Source of the DNA: Flavobacteriales bacterium
Lineage (GTDB): Bacteria; Bacteroidota; Bacteroidia; Flavobacteriales_F; PHOS-HE28
Direction: 5' to 3'
DNA: 64,000 nt
Assembly: GCA_016704485.1 (NCBI GenBank)
Contig: JADJAA010000002.1
Span: 124,001-188,000, forward strand
A program made the translations under genes and the position numbers. Positions 56,991 through 64,000 of the stretch are shown one piece after another (position 1 is the stretch's first letter; each line of letters starts with the position of its first letter). Below the pieces are notes generated by a model. The model was not told where the DNA came from. It did no database searches and saw only the letters and a program-made list of their open reading frames with translations.

Positions 56991-59120
56991 TTACTTCCCG
57001 AACAGCTCGTCTGCTTGATCCGCTGGAATAATGTGTCCGTTCATTTCGCCTACGACAAAGGCATCGGGGAAGCCCTTTTTCTGGATCGCAATGGTAGCAT
57101 CATCAACAGCATGACGGTCTTTGAATGCACCATAGAAGTAACGTACACCACTGGGCGGAGTAGGGATCGCGGTAATATCACCCATACCGATCAATTTCTT
57201 CATCGTCTCCAATGGAACATCACCTATGAAGTTACCCACTTGGATCCGATAGCGGAGGACTTCAGGATTGATGATGCTCGGAGCAAGTGAACTCAGATCC
57301 TCCGGACCAGTGAGCTGTGCTCCTGCTTCAACGATCGATACACGTTTACCTTCTTTGAACGCCACAAGGAAGGCACCTTCAAAGCCTTTCAAAAGCATCT
57401 GGATCTTGTGTGCAGCAGCAATGTTGATATCGGTATACGATCCTGTGTAGTACCGTGTAAGACCATCATCGCCCTTCACCACAATAAGATCATTGATATC
57501 CTTGAATATATTATCCGAAAGTTTGTATCTGAATGCGCCTAGCTGAACACGGACCGTAACATTCCGGTTCACATCGCCTGCGCCCATTCCCTTCAATTTT
57601 TCCCTGTCCGATGCCGTTTCCTTGGAAACATCGATCAGCTTTCCATTCTCTTCGGCCATGACCAAGCTCTCGATGCCCATGCCTTTCAATTCCAGTTCAC
57701 GGCGCAATGCCTCGGGGATAGCGTCGTAATTACCGACCACATAAAAGGTAGTGTCTCCGCGTTCGATCGTGCGAACATCAGGAATGCTCAATATCTTCTG
57801 GATGAGTTCTTCGCTTATGCCTTCGACCTTTGAACCCACTTTTACAACGTACACTCGTTTCGATGCGGCTTTTGGCGGCATTGGACCGAAAGATTCCCTC
57901 CGCGATGCAACGACATTCACCACACCGGAATCCAAGTAGGACAAGTGGCGTTGAAGGAATGCCTCATCAGTATAGGTCACACCTTTCACATCCACAAGAG
58001 CGCCTAGAGCGGAATCCGGTTCATCATCCAATTCGTCCGGTACACCATCCCCGTCCCGATCGCTAGGGCAGCCATGAATGTCCACTTGGAAACCAGTAGG
58101 TGTGTGTGGGCATATATCGTTCATGTCCAATACACCATCGGCGTCCTCGTCATCGTTCAATACGATAAGGTCCAACTCTTCCTTGGAGAGCGGAGTCATT
58201 TTCATTTTCTTCTTTTTCATTCGATCCATGGAAATACCATATCCGATGGAGAACGATGAGAAAAGGAATTTGTCATTCTTAGCATCACCTTTTCGATCTC
58301 CAAGGCTCGATGCCGTAATACCATCGACCTTATCATCGAAGGTGAAGTGCATGGTGGTTCCAATACGGAAGTCGAACCCTCCGCCCATGTCCAATCGAGC
58401 ACCTACGCCGACAGGAACGGCCCACGTGCTTTCGCTGTATTTCCCAAAACCATCCACATTCTGTTCACGAACGTCGCTTTCATAAGAATAATCCCGTTGA
58501 ATGATCACTGCGTCACCAGCGTTCGCTGCATTTTCTGCAACATCGCGTATGGTTCCATCACTCCAATAGTTGTACGACCTGCCTTGTGCATCATGTAGAT
58601 CGGTCTTGGTGAGGAATTCCACGGATTCGAAACCAACTGAAATATACGGTTCAACTGCGTGGTCGTCGGGCAGAAGTTGAAGGAAATTATACTTCAATTG
58701 AAAACCACCAATGGTAACGCGAGACTCAAAGTTGATGTTCCGGAGCAGACTTCGTTCGTTCATTCCCAAACGCCCATGCATGGCGTAGAGACCTCCTTCA
58801 AGCCAAGGTGTCAGTGGTGCGGAAGCACGCAATTCATAACCCAAACGCGTTACCAATGGGTTATAATTCTTGTGGTCGTTGCCGACATCTCCATAAAACG
58901 CGAACATACCTATCCCTACTGCAATGTGAGGTTTAAGGCCAAGAATACCGGACCCGCTCGTTCCGGATTCCTCCACTTCTGTGACAGCTTCAGGCAACGA
59001 AGTAGTTGTACTGTCGGATTGTGCAACAACTGAAGTTGCGCTGAACAGGCAGACACCTATCCATAGCCCAAGACCCGCCAATTTTTGCGGGCCAATGAGG
59101 TTGCGTGGAGAACGGGGCAT
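56991..59120 (-). CDS. Outer-membrane barrel protein with thrombospondin type 3 and SPOR-like domains
   Basis: The 709-residue protein has a signal peptide ending near VVAQS. Residues 60-310 form an OmpA-type barrel rich in aromatic strand ends. Two thrombospondin type 3-like calcium repeats (DEDADGVLDMNDICP, DRDGDGVPDELDD) follow near 345-395. Three SPOR-like or related alpha/beta domains then run to the end, for example VRVQLGAFRYKL and YRIQVGNFIGDVP. The usual OmpA peptidoglycan domain is replaced by the SPOR-like domains, which bind denuded glycan in other proteins. It starts 21 bases after the gene at 59142 and is its operon partner. Confidence 0.8.
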   Translation of the reverse strand: MPRSPRNLIGPQKLAGLGLWIGVCLFSATSVVAQSDSTTTSLPEAVTEVEESGTSGSGILGLKPHIAVGIGMFAFYGDVGNDHKNYNPLVTRLGYELRASAPLTPWLEGGLYAMHGRLGMNERSLLRNINFESRVTIGGFQLKYNFLQLLPDDHAVEPYISVGFESVEFLTKTDLHDAQGRSYNYWSDGTIRDVAENAANAGDAVIIQRDYSYESDVREQNVDGFGKYSESTWAVPVGVGARLDMGGGFDFRIGTTMHFTFDDKVDGITASSLGDRKGDAKNDKFLFSSFSIGYGISMDRMKKKKMKMTPLSKEELDLIVLNDDEDADGVLDMNDICPHTPTGFQVDIHGCPSDRDGDGVPDELDDEPDSALGALVDVKGVTYTDEAFLQRHLSYLDSGVVNVVASRRESFGPMPPKAASKRVYVVKVGSKVEGISEELIQKILSIPDVRTIERGDTTFYVVGNYDAIPEALRRELELKGMGIESLVMAEENGKLIDVSKETASDREKLKGMGAGDVNRNVTVRVQLGAFRYKLSDNIFKDINDLIVVKGDDGLTRYYTGSYTDINIAAAHKIQMLLKGFEGAFLVAFKEGKRVSIVEAGAQLTGPEDLSSLAPSIINPEVLRYRIQVGNFIGDVPLETMKKLIGMGDITAIPTPPSGVRYFYGAFKDRHAVDDATIAIQKKGFPDAFVVGEMNGHIIPADQADELFGK

Positions 59121-59141
59121 ATGTTCCTGTTCAGTTGGTCA

Positions 59142-60812
59142 TTACGATGCCCACTTCTGGTTGGAAAGCACCAATGCTTCCTGCACCGTTATGCGCTCAC
59201 CATTGTTATATGCAGTTACGAATGGGCCGGGAAAGTTATTGCCTGCTTGAACATAGCTGTTGCGTTGATCGCGTGCATCTTTATATGCTGTGAAACTACC
59301 TGTTACATATTTGATCCATCCCTGATGGCGCTCCATGCTGTATGAACCCGAGAAATTATGCAGAACGCGGAAGTATGACCGGCTCACTTCCTTATGTCCC
59401 GCAATGATCTGCACTTTGAAGGTAATTCCTTTTTCAGGTGAAGGGATCGTACTACGTTCGGCAACAATAGGTTCCTGTGTTACTTCCGGACGCATTTCCT
59501 TTTCCGTTGCGGGCTCGGGGGTATCCGCAGTTTCCTGAGGTTGCGATGGTGTTATTGGGTCAACCTCAGGTGTTGGTACAGGTACATCGCTGGTCTCAAC
59601 TGGATCAGGTGTCGGAATGTTCTCGGTTATTTCAGGTCCGTTCGCGATCAAAGCATCCGGACCGACCAAGAATTTTGTAGTTCCGGTCGTGCATTTCTGC
59701 GTTTCGTCATCCAACAAGTAACCGAACTCACCATCTATGCTGCGCTCACCCGTAACACCAGGATCATTGCTACGCAATTTGTATACGACGGTTACTTCGT
59801 TCTTAGCGGGTAAGTTCAGCCAAACGAATTTCAGGATACGGTCCTGGGTCGTAAAGATGGCATCCGCGCTGTTCTTTTCCACCGCTGAAAAGCCAGCAGG
59901 AATGACCTCTTGAAGTTTTCCGAAACCGCGGATGGCTCCTTTGATAATGGTGACCTCAACAAGCATTTCTTCAGCAGTAATGACCGTGACCTTGCGCTTG
60001 CTCGACACTTCGCCTTTGCCTTGCATTGGTGCCGTTCCAGCAGCATTGCTTACAACTGCAGCGTTTGGAACCGGAGGTGTTGTTTCAGGGACGGTCTGGT
60101 TCTGTGTTTTTGCAGCGGGCGTTGGTTGAGTAGTGCTGGCCGCAGGTTTTGTCACCGGAGGTATAGTAACCGCAGGTACAGGTTTCGATGCGGTTGGTGT
60201 TGGTGGGACTGGAACATTGGAAGGTGAAGGATCCACGGAAGGTGATGGCTCTGACTTCGAGGTACCGATCCCGATCATAGTGGAAGTTTCATCACCGACA
60301 ACACCATGTTCAGCTTCTTCAGCTGCGTCCGTAACTTCTTCTGTGGAATTCGATGCGGGCTCCTCTGTGATCTGCGCTGCGCTGTAGGTGCCAAGATTGA
60401 CCGTGGTCGTTGGGAGGTCGAATGTTTTGCGTTCGTTGTCCTCAATGTACGAGAAGCGGCCGATTATTGGTAAATTTCCAGAAGCTGATGGCTCCGCGGA
60501 TAGGGTATAGGTCACCTTGAATGTTGGTGTGGAAGGCAGTGCCATCCATATGAATTTTGCTTTCTGATCCGCGAACGTGAACGATGCACCCTTGGTCTCG
60601 ATCGCTGTTGCGGTCATTCCAACAGGTAGGTCCAGTTGGAGTTTCGCGAAACCATTCAGGTCACCCTTATTCACCGTTACCGTAACACGCACCTCGGTTC
60701 CCGGATCCATGGTTGATGGAATGTTCTGCGTGATACTGATATCACCGATCAGGAATGCATCGAATAATAGAACACCGATCAGATTGATGAAGAGTACGAG
60801 TTGATGGGCCAT
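59142..60812 (-). CDS. Envelope protein with two repeated beta domains, Pro/Thr-rich linker and SPOR-like C-terminus
   Basis: The 556-residue protein has an N-terminal hydrophobic segment (about 4-20). A beta domain of about 100 residues follows (GFAKLQLDLPVGMTA, KFIWMALPS). After a Ser/Thr/Pro linker of about 120 residues, a second copy (GFGKLQEVIPAGFSA, KFVWLNLPA) appears, then a second Pro-rich stretch. A SPOR-like C-terminal domain (FKVQIIAGHKE, YVTGSFTAYKDA) ends the protein. It is the first gene of an operon with the barrel/SPOR protein and has a good promoter upstream. I do not recognise the repeated domain. A joint role in the envelope or in secretion is inferred. Confidence 0.75.
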   Translation of the reverse strand: MAHQLVLFINLIGVLLFDAFLIGDISITQNIPSTMDPGTEVRVTVTVNKGDLNGFAKLQLDLPVGMTATAIETKGASFTFADQKAKFIWMALPSTPTFKVTYTLSAEPSASGNLPIIGRFSYIEDNERKTFDLPTTTVNLGTYSAAQITEEPASNSTEEVTDAAEEAEHGVVGDETSTMIGIGTSKSEPSPSVDPSPSNVPVPPTPTASKPVPAVTIPPVTKPAASTTQPTPAAKTQNQTVPETTPPVPNAAVVSNAAGTAPMQGKGEVSSKRKVTVITAEEMLVEVTIIKGAIRGFGKLQEVIPAGFSAVEKNSADAIFTTQDRILKFVWLNLPAKNEVTVVYKLRSNDPGVTGERSIDGEFGYLLDDETQKCTTGTTKFLVGPDALIANGPEITENIPTPDPVETSDVPVPTPEVDPITPSQPQETADTPEPATEKEMRPEVTQEPIVAERSTIPSPEKGITFKVQIIAGHKEVSRSYFRVLHNFSGSYSMERHQGWIKYVTGSFTAYKDARDQRNSYVQAGNNFPGPFVTAYNNGERITVQEALVLSNQKWAS

Positions 60813-61176
60813 GTTGCGGTTGTATGGAATGCACGGAATGGACTCCTATGCTTGTGCCCAAAAGTATCGGCAGGGCGTTGGGCGATCAACCTAAGGTTCA
60901 AAGCAATACGAACAAGTTGGTGTTGATCTTGATGGATCGTTAATGCTGATCCATCTAAGGGATCCCATACGGATCACAGAGTCAGGTGAATATGATCGAT
61001 CGCGATGCATGCAAAGCTCGAATTGATATTCCAGAACCAGCTCCCATTACAAGGAGGAACTTGTTCAAAGAGCAGACCGAAATAGATCACAGGGCCGATA
61101 TTCTCGGACATTGCTACCGAATAATGTGGTGAGGAGCTCCGTCCACCGGAAAAGCGATCCGCATTGGACGAACAAT
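60813..61176. other. Intergenic region of 364 bases
   Basis: The left part holds the promoter of the leftward SPOR-protein operon. The rest has no convincing gene. A minus-strand frame at 61111-60974 could give a 45-residue peptide, with VIYFGLLFEQVPPCNGSWFW in its middle. It has no family match that I recognise and could be a gene remnant. No RNA gene or terminator was seen. Confidence 0.4.
60859..60890 (-). promoter_or_regulatory. Promoter of the two-gene SPOR-protein operon
   Basis: The minus strand has TACTTTTG at 60866-60859, a perfect TAnnTTTG box, with TTG 21 bases further upstream as a partial -33 element. It lies about 47 bases upstream of the ATG at 60812. Confidence 0.45.
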
Positions 61177-61911
61177 TCAGAAATTCGGTTTCAGCATGTA
61201 CTTGCTATAGAACGCGTTGATCGCTTTTACCGCGTCCTCGGGTTTGTCCACTACCGTGAATAGATCCAGGTCGGCCACGTTGATGTTGCCGTGTTGCTCG
61301 CCCATTGTTGCACGCATCCAATCGATAAGTCCTTGCCAGTATTTCTTTCCGACAAGGATGATCGGGAAGCGACCGATCTTTTGTGTTTGGATCAGCGTTA
61401 GTGCTTCAAATAGTTCATCCAATGTTCCGAAGCCACCAGGAAGTACAACGAAACCTTGCGAATATTTAGTGAACATCACTTTTCGCACAAAGAAGTAGTC
61501 GAAATCGAGACTCTTCTCCTTATCGATAAAAGGATTTGGTTCTTGCTCAAAGGGTAGATCAATGTTCAGACCAACACTTGTACCACCTCCGCGCTGTGCA
61601 CCTTTATTGGCCGCTTCCATGATACCCGGGCCACCGCCAGTGATCACGCCGTAACCGTTGCCCGTTAATTGGAATGCGATCTCTTCTGCTAGTTTGTATG
61701 CGGCATGTTCCGGCTTGGTACGTGCGCTGCCGAATATGCTTACACATGGGCGGATCCGTTGCATGGCCTCAAAGCCCATCACGAATTCGCTCATTACTTT
61801 GAAGATCACCCAACTATCATTGGCCTTTATTTCGCTCCAGCCTTTGCGCTTGAATGCTTTCTTAATTCGTCGTTCGCTTTCTTCCAGCGCTTTAGGGGTC
61901 TTCTTGGTCAT
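61177..61911 (-). CDS. LOG family protein (TIGR00730-type nucleoside monophosphate phosphoribohydrolase)
   Basis: The 244-residue protein has the Rossmann-fold LOG signature. GGGPGIMEA is at residues 92-100 and PGGFGTLDE at 158-166, the nucleotide-binding and catalytic motif. Family members cleave N6-modified AMP or AMP-like nucleotides to free base and ribose phosphate. The name cytokinin riboside monophosphate phosphoribohydrolase comes from this family, although bacterial substrates vary. It has no signal peptide and is cytosolic. It is longer than the smallest members because of an N-terminal helical extension of about 50 residues. Confidence 0.92.
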   Translation of the reverse strand: MTKKTPKALEESERRIKKAFKRKGWSEIKANDSWVIFKVMSEFVMGFEAMQRIRPCVSIFGSARTKPEHAAYKLAEEIAFQLTGNGYGVITGGGPGIMEAANKGAQRGGGTSVGLNIDLPFEQEPNPFIDKEKSLDFDYFFVRKVMFTKYSQGFVVLPGGFGTLDELFEALTLIQTQKIGRFPIILVGKKYWQGLIDWMRATMGEQHGNINVADLDLFTVVDKPEDAVKAINAFYSKYMLKPNF

Positions 61912-62123
61912 TGGTAGGTGCAGTATGCATGCACTAGGTTGCGCAGGCCAACAAGGATAGAAAAGAAGCGCGTACTGTAGAACGGGATAGTACGGTTCTT
62001 TTTCAACGGGTACGTACTGATCCAGGCCACGTCATTCGATTGAGCAAGGCAAATTCACGACCCCAATTACGCAATGGTCGAACGGTGCAAGAAGTGCGAT
62101 CCACGTTATTCGCAAGGTGACCA

Positions 62124-64000
62124 TTAAGCCAATTCTTTCTCGAGATAAGGTGCGGTATGTCCGCGACCCATCATCACTACTTCCTCCGGCGTACCTCGTG
62201 CTACAATTTGTCCACCACCTGCGCCACCTTCAGGACCCATGTCGATCAAGTGGTCCGCAATCTTGATGATGTCCATGTTGTGTTCGATCACGAGGACCGT
62301 ATTCCCATGATCGACCAAGCGGTCCAGCACACGGATCAGTTGTTTCACATCATCGAAGTGCAAGCCGGTGGTCGGTTCATCGAGGATGTAGAATGTTCTA
62401 CCGGTATCGCGTTTGCTGAGTTCCGTGGCGAGCTTTATACGCTGTGCTTCACCGCCACTGACAGTGGTACTGCTCTGTCCGAGCGTCACATATCCGAGGC
62501 CTACATCCAACAGTGTTCTAAGCTTCATGCCGATCTGTGGAATGTCCTGGAACACTTCCAAGGCTTCTTCAACCGGCATAGCGAGTACATCCGCTATGCT
62601 CTTTCCTTTGTACCGTACTTCCAATGTTTCACGGTCATAGCGCTTACCACGGCACGTTTCGCAGGGCACACTGACATCGGGTAGGAAGTTCATTTCGATT
62701 AAGCGTACACCGGCGCCTTTGCATGTTTCGCATCGGCCGCCGACGGTATTGAAGCTGAAGCGACCAGCCTTGTATCCTCTGATCTTGGCACTGGGCAAAC
62801 GCGCATACAATTCACGAATATGATCGAACAGACCTGTATACGTAGCGGGGTTGCTCCGTGGCGTGCGACCGATCGGACTCTGGTCCACTTCGATCACTTT
62901 GTCGATGTGTTCCATTCCTTCGATCTTCTTGTATTCCAAAGGATGGTTGGTACTGCGATAAAAGTGTTTACTGAGAATAGGGTAGAGCGTATCACCTATC
63001 AGCGTGCTCTTTCCACTTCCGCTGACACCTGTAACGCAGATCAGTTTGCCAAGCGGAAGCTCCACATCAATATCCTTCAGGTTATTGCCATTCGCACCGC
63101 GTAGAATGATGCGTTCACCGTTCCCTTTACGTCGTTCCTTTGGCACCTCGATCCGCAATTCATTGCGTAAGTATTGGGCAGTTATACTATCACCCTTGGC
63201 CAGTGTGTGTGGATGACCTTCAGCCATGATCCGGCCACCGTGCTCGCCGGCGCCAGGGCCGATGTCGATGAGGTGATCGGAGCTCATCATCATTTCCTTG
63301 TCGTGTTCAACCACGATCACACTGTTACCTCCGTCCCTCAGATTACGTAACGATCCGATCAGCCGCTGATCATCGCGTTGGTGCAAGCCGATGCTTGGTT
63401 CATCCAGAATGTACAGCACACCTGTGAGCTGGCTGCCTATCTGTGTAGCAAGTCGAATGCGTTGCGCTTCACCTCCGGAAAGGGAGCGGGAGCTTCGGTC
63501 CAGCGTGAGGTAATCCAATCCCACATCCAATAAAAAACCACTGCGCGCAGTGATCTCTTTCACCGCTTCGCGCGCTATCAAGGCACTTTTCTCATCCAAG
63601 CGTTCGATCAGACCTTCCATGAAACCATGCAGGTCGGCAATGCTCATATTGGCCAGCTCTGAAATATTCTTATCCCCTAGGCGGAAGTACAACGACGTTT
63701 TCTTCAAACGCGTGCTTTCGCAGACCGGACAATCCACCATGTGCGTGAAGCTGGCTGCCCATTTCTGTGCACCTTTCGTACCCGTATCGCTTTGTTCCAG
63801 GATGAAAGGAATTATGCCCTCGAACTGCACATTCCGATCGCTGAGTCCAATGCTGCTCGTCACTTTCAGCGGTTCGTCCATGCCGTTCAACAAAGCGGTC
63901 AGCACGTTATCCTCCATCTCCTCAAGAGGTGTGTTGATGTCATGTCCGAAGGTCTTAATAACGGCTTCGATCTGCTTGAATATCCAACTGTTCTTATAAC
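62124..64000 (-). CDS. uvrA: UvrA, excinuclease ABC subunit A (C-terminal part, cut by window edge)
   Basis: The frame continues beyond position 64000, so about 625 residues are visible and the N-terminus is missing. Visible parts: a first-half zinc-finger remnant (CPVCESTRLK), an ABC signature LSGGEAQRIR with Walker B ILDEPSIGLH, then the second ATPase with Walker A GVSGSGKST. The full second zinc finger (two CxxC pairs, with CETCKGAG and CETCRGKR) and a second signature SGGEAQRIKLA with ILDEPTTGLH follow. UvrA dimers find DNA lesions in nucleotide excision repair and load UvrB. The frame upstream of the internal ATG at 63917 stays open and reads YKNSWIFKQIEAVIKTF. Confidence 0.95.
   Translation of the reverse strand, partial: YKNSWIFKQIEAVIKTFGHDINTPLEEMEDNVLTALLNGMDEPLKVTSSIGLSDRNVQFEGIIPFILEQSDTGTKGAQKWAASFTHMVDCPVCESTRLKKTSLYFRLGDKNISELANMSIADLHGFMEGLIERLDEKSALIAREAVKEITARSGFLLDVGLDYLTLDRSSRSLSGGEAQRIRLATQIGSQLTGVLYILDEPSIGLHQRDDQRLIGSLRNLRDGGNSVIVVEHDKEMMMSSDHLIDIGPGAGEHGGRIMAEGHPHTLAKGDSITAQYLRNELRIEVPKERRKGNGERIILRGANGNNLKDIDVELPLGKLICVTGVSGSGKSTLIGDTLYPILSKHFYRSTNHPLEYKKIEGMEHIDKVIEVDQSPIGRTPRSNPATYTGLFDHIRELYARLPSAKIRGYKAGRFSFNTVGGRCETCKGAGVRLIEMNFLPDVSVPCETCRGKRYDRETLEVRYKGKSIADVLAMPVEEALEVFQDIPQIGMKLRTLLDVGLGYVTLGQSSTTVSGGEAQRIKLATELSKRDTGRTFYILDEPTTGLHFDDVKQLIRVLDRLVDHGNTVLVIEHNMDIIKIADHLIDMGPEGGAGGGQIVARGTPEEVVMMGRGHTAPYLEKELA

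Overview
The window reads as chromosomal DNA of a Bacteroidota bacterium, most likely of the Flavobacteriales type. The evidence is several type IX secretion (T9SS) sorting domains of both the A type and the B type (gliding-associated C-terminus), two PorP/SprF proteins, an S46 dipeptidyl-peptidase, DUF1573 proteins, and promoter boxes of the form TAnnTTTG. No rRNA, tRNA, CRISPR array, transposase, integrase or phage gene was seen.

Layout. 1-2.9 kb: a polyamine pair (arginine decarboxylase, deoxyhypusine-synthase-like) followed by an Asp-tailed protein. 3.2-6.0 kb: CorA, MscS and peptidase E. 6.0-28.7 kb: a long leftward operon made of two successive cassettes, each a type B adhesin, then PorP/SprF, then an OmpA-type protein. 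The first adhesin is about 4226 residues and carries 38 tandem 46-residue repeats. 28.8-39.5 kb: a duplicated region with an ECF sigma factor plus a small membrane protein, two delta-60/MopE-like paralogues, a third delta-60 protein, and decayed copies of the sigma/membrane pair and of the S46 start region. 39.4-44.9 kb: S46 peptidase, pterin dehydratase, DUF1573 protein, S41 protease and a MORN-like protein. 44.9-56.9 kb: penicillin-binding protein 1C and a CLEQ-type alpha-2-macroglobulin lipoprotein. These two are often neighbours, but here they are separated by a block of secreted proteins. 57-60.9 kb: a two-gene envelope operon with SPOR-like domains. 61.2-64 kb: a LOG-family enzyme and a UvrA cut by the window edge.

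How it fits together. Most of the window serves the cell surface. The type B adhesins probably leave by the T9SS and pair with the PorP/SprF protein encoded next to them, while the OmpA-type proteins tie the assembly to peptidoglycan. The ECF sigma gene is divergent from the giant adhesin and may regulate it, but that is inference. The least familiar parts are the sigma/membrane pair with its relic, the paired adhesin cassettes, the higher-order repeat in the adhesin, and the dockerin-like tails of the MopE-like paralogues.
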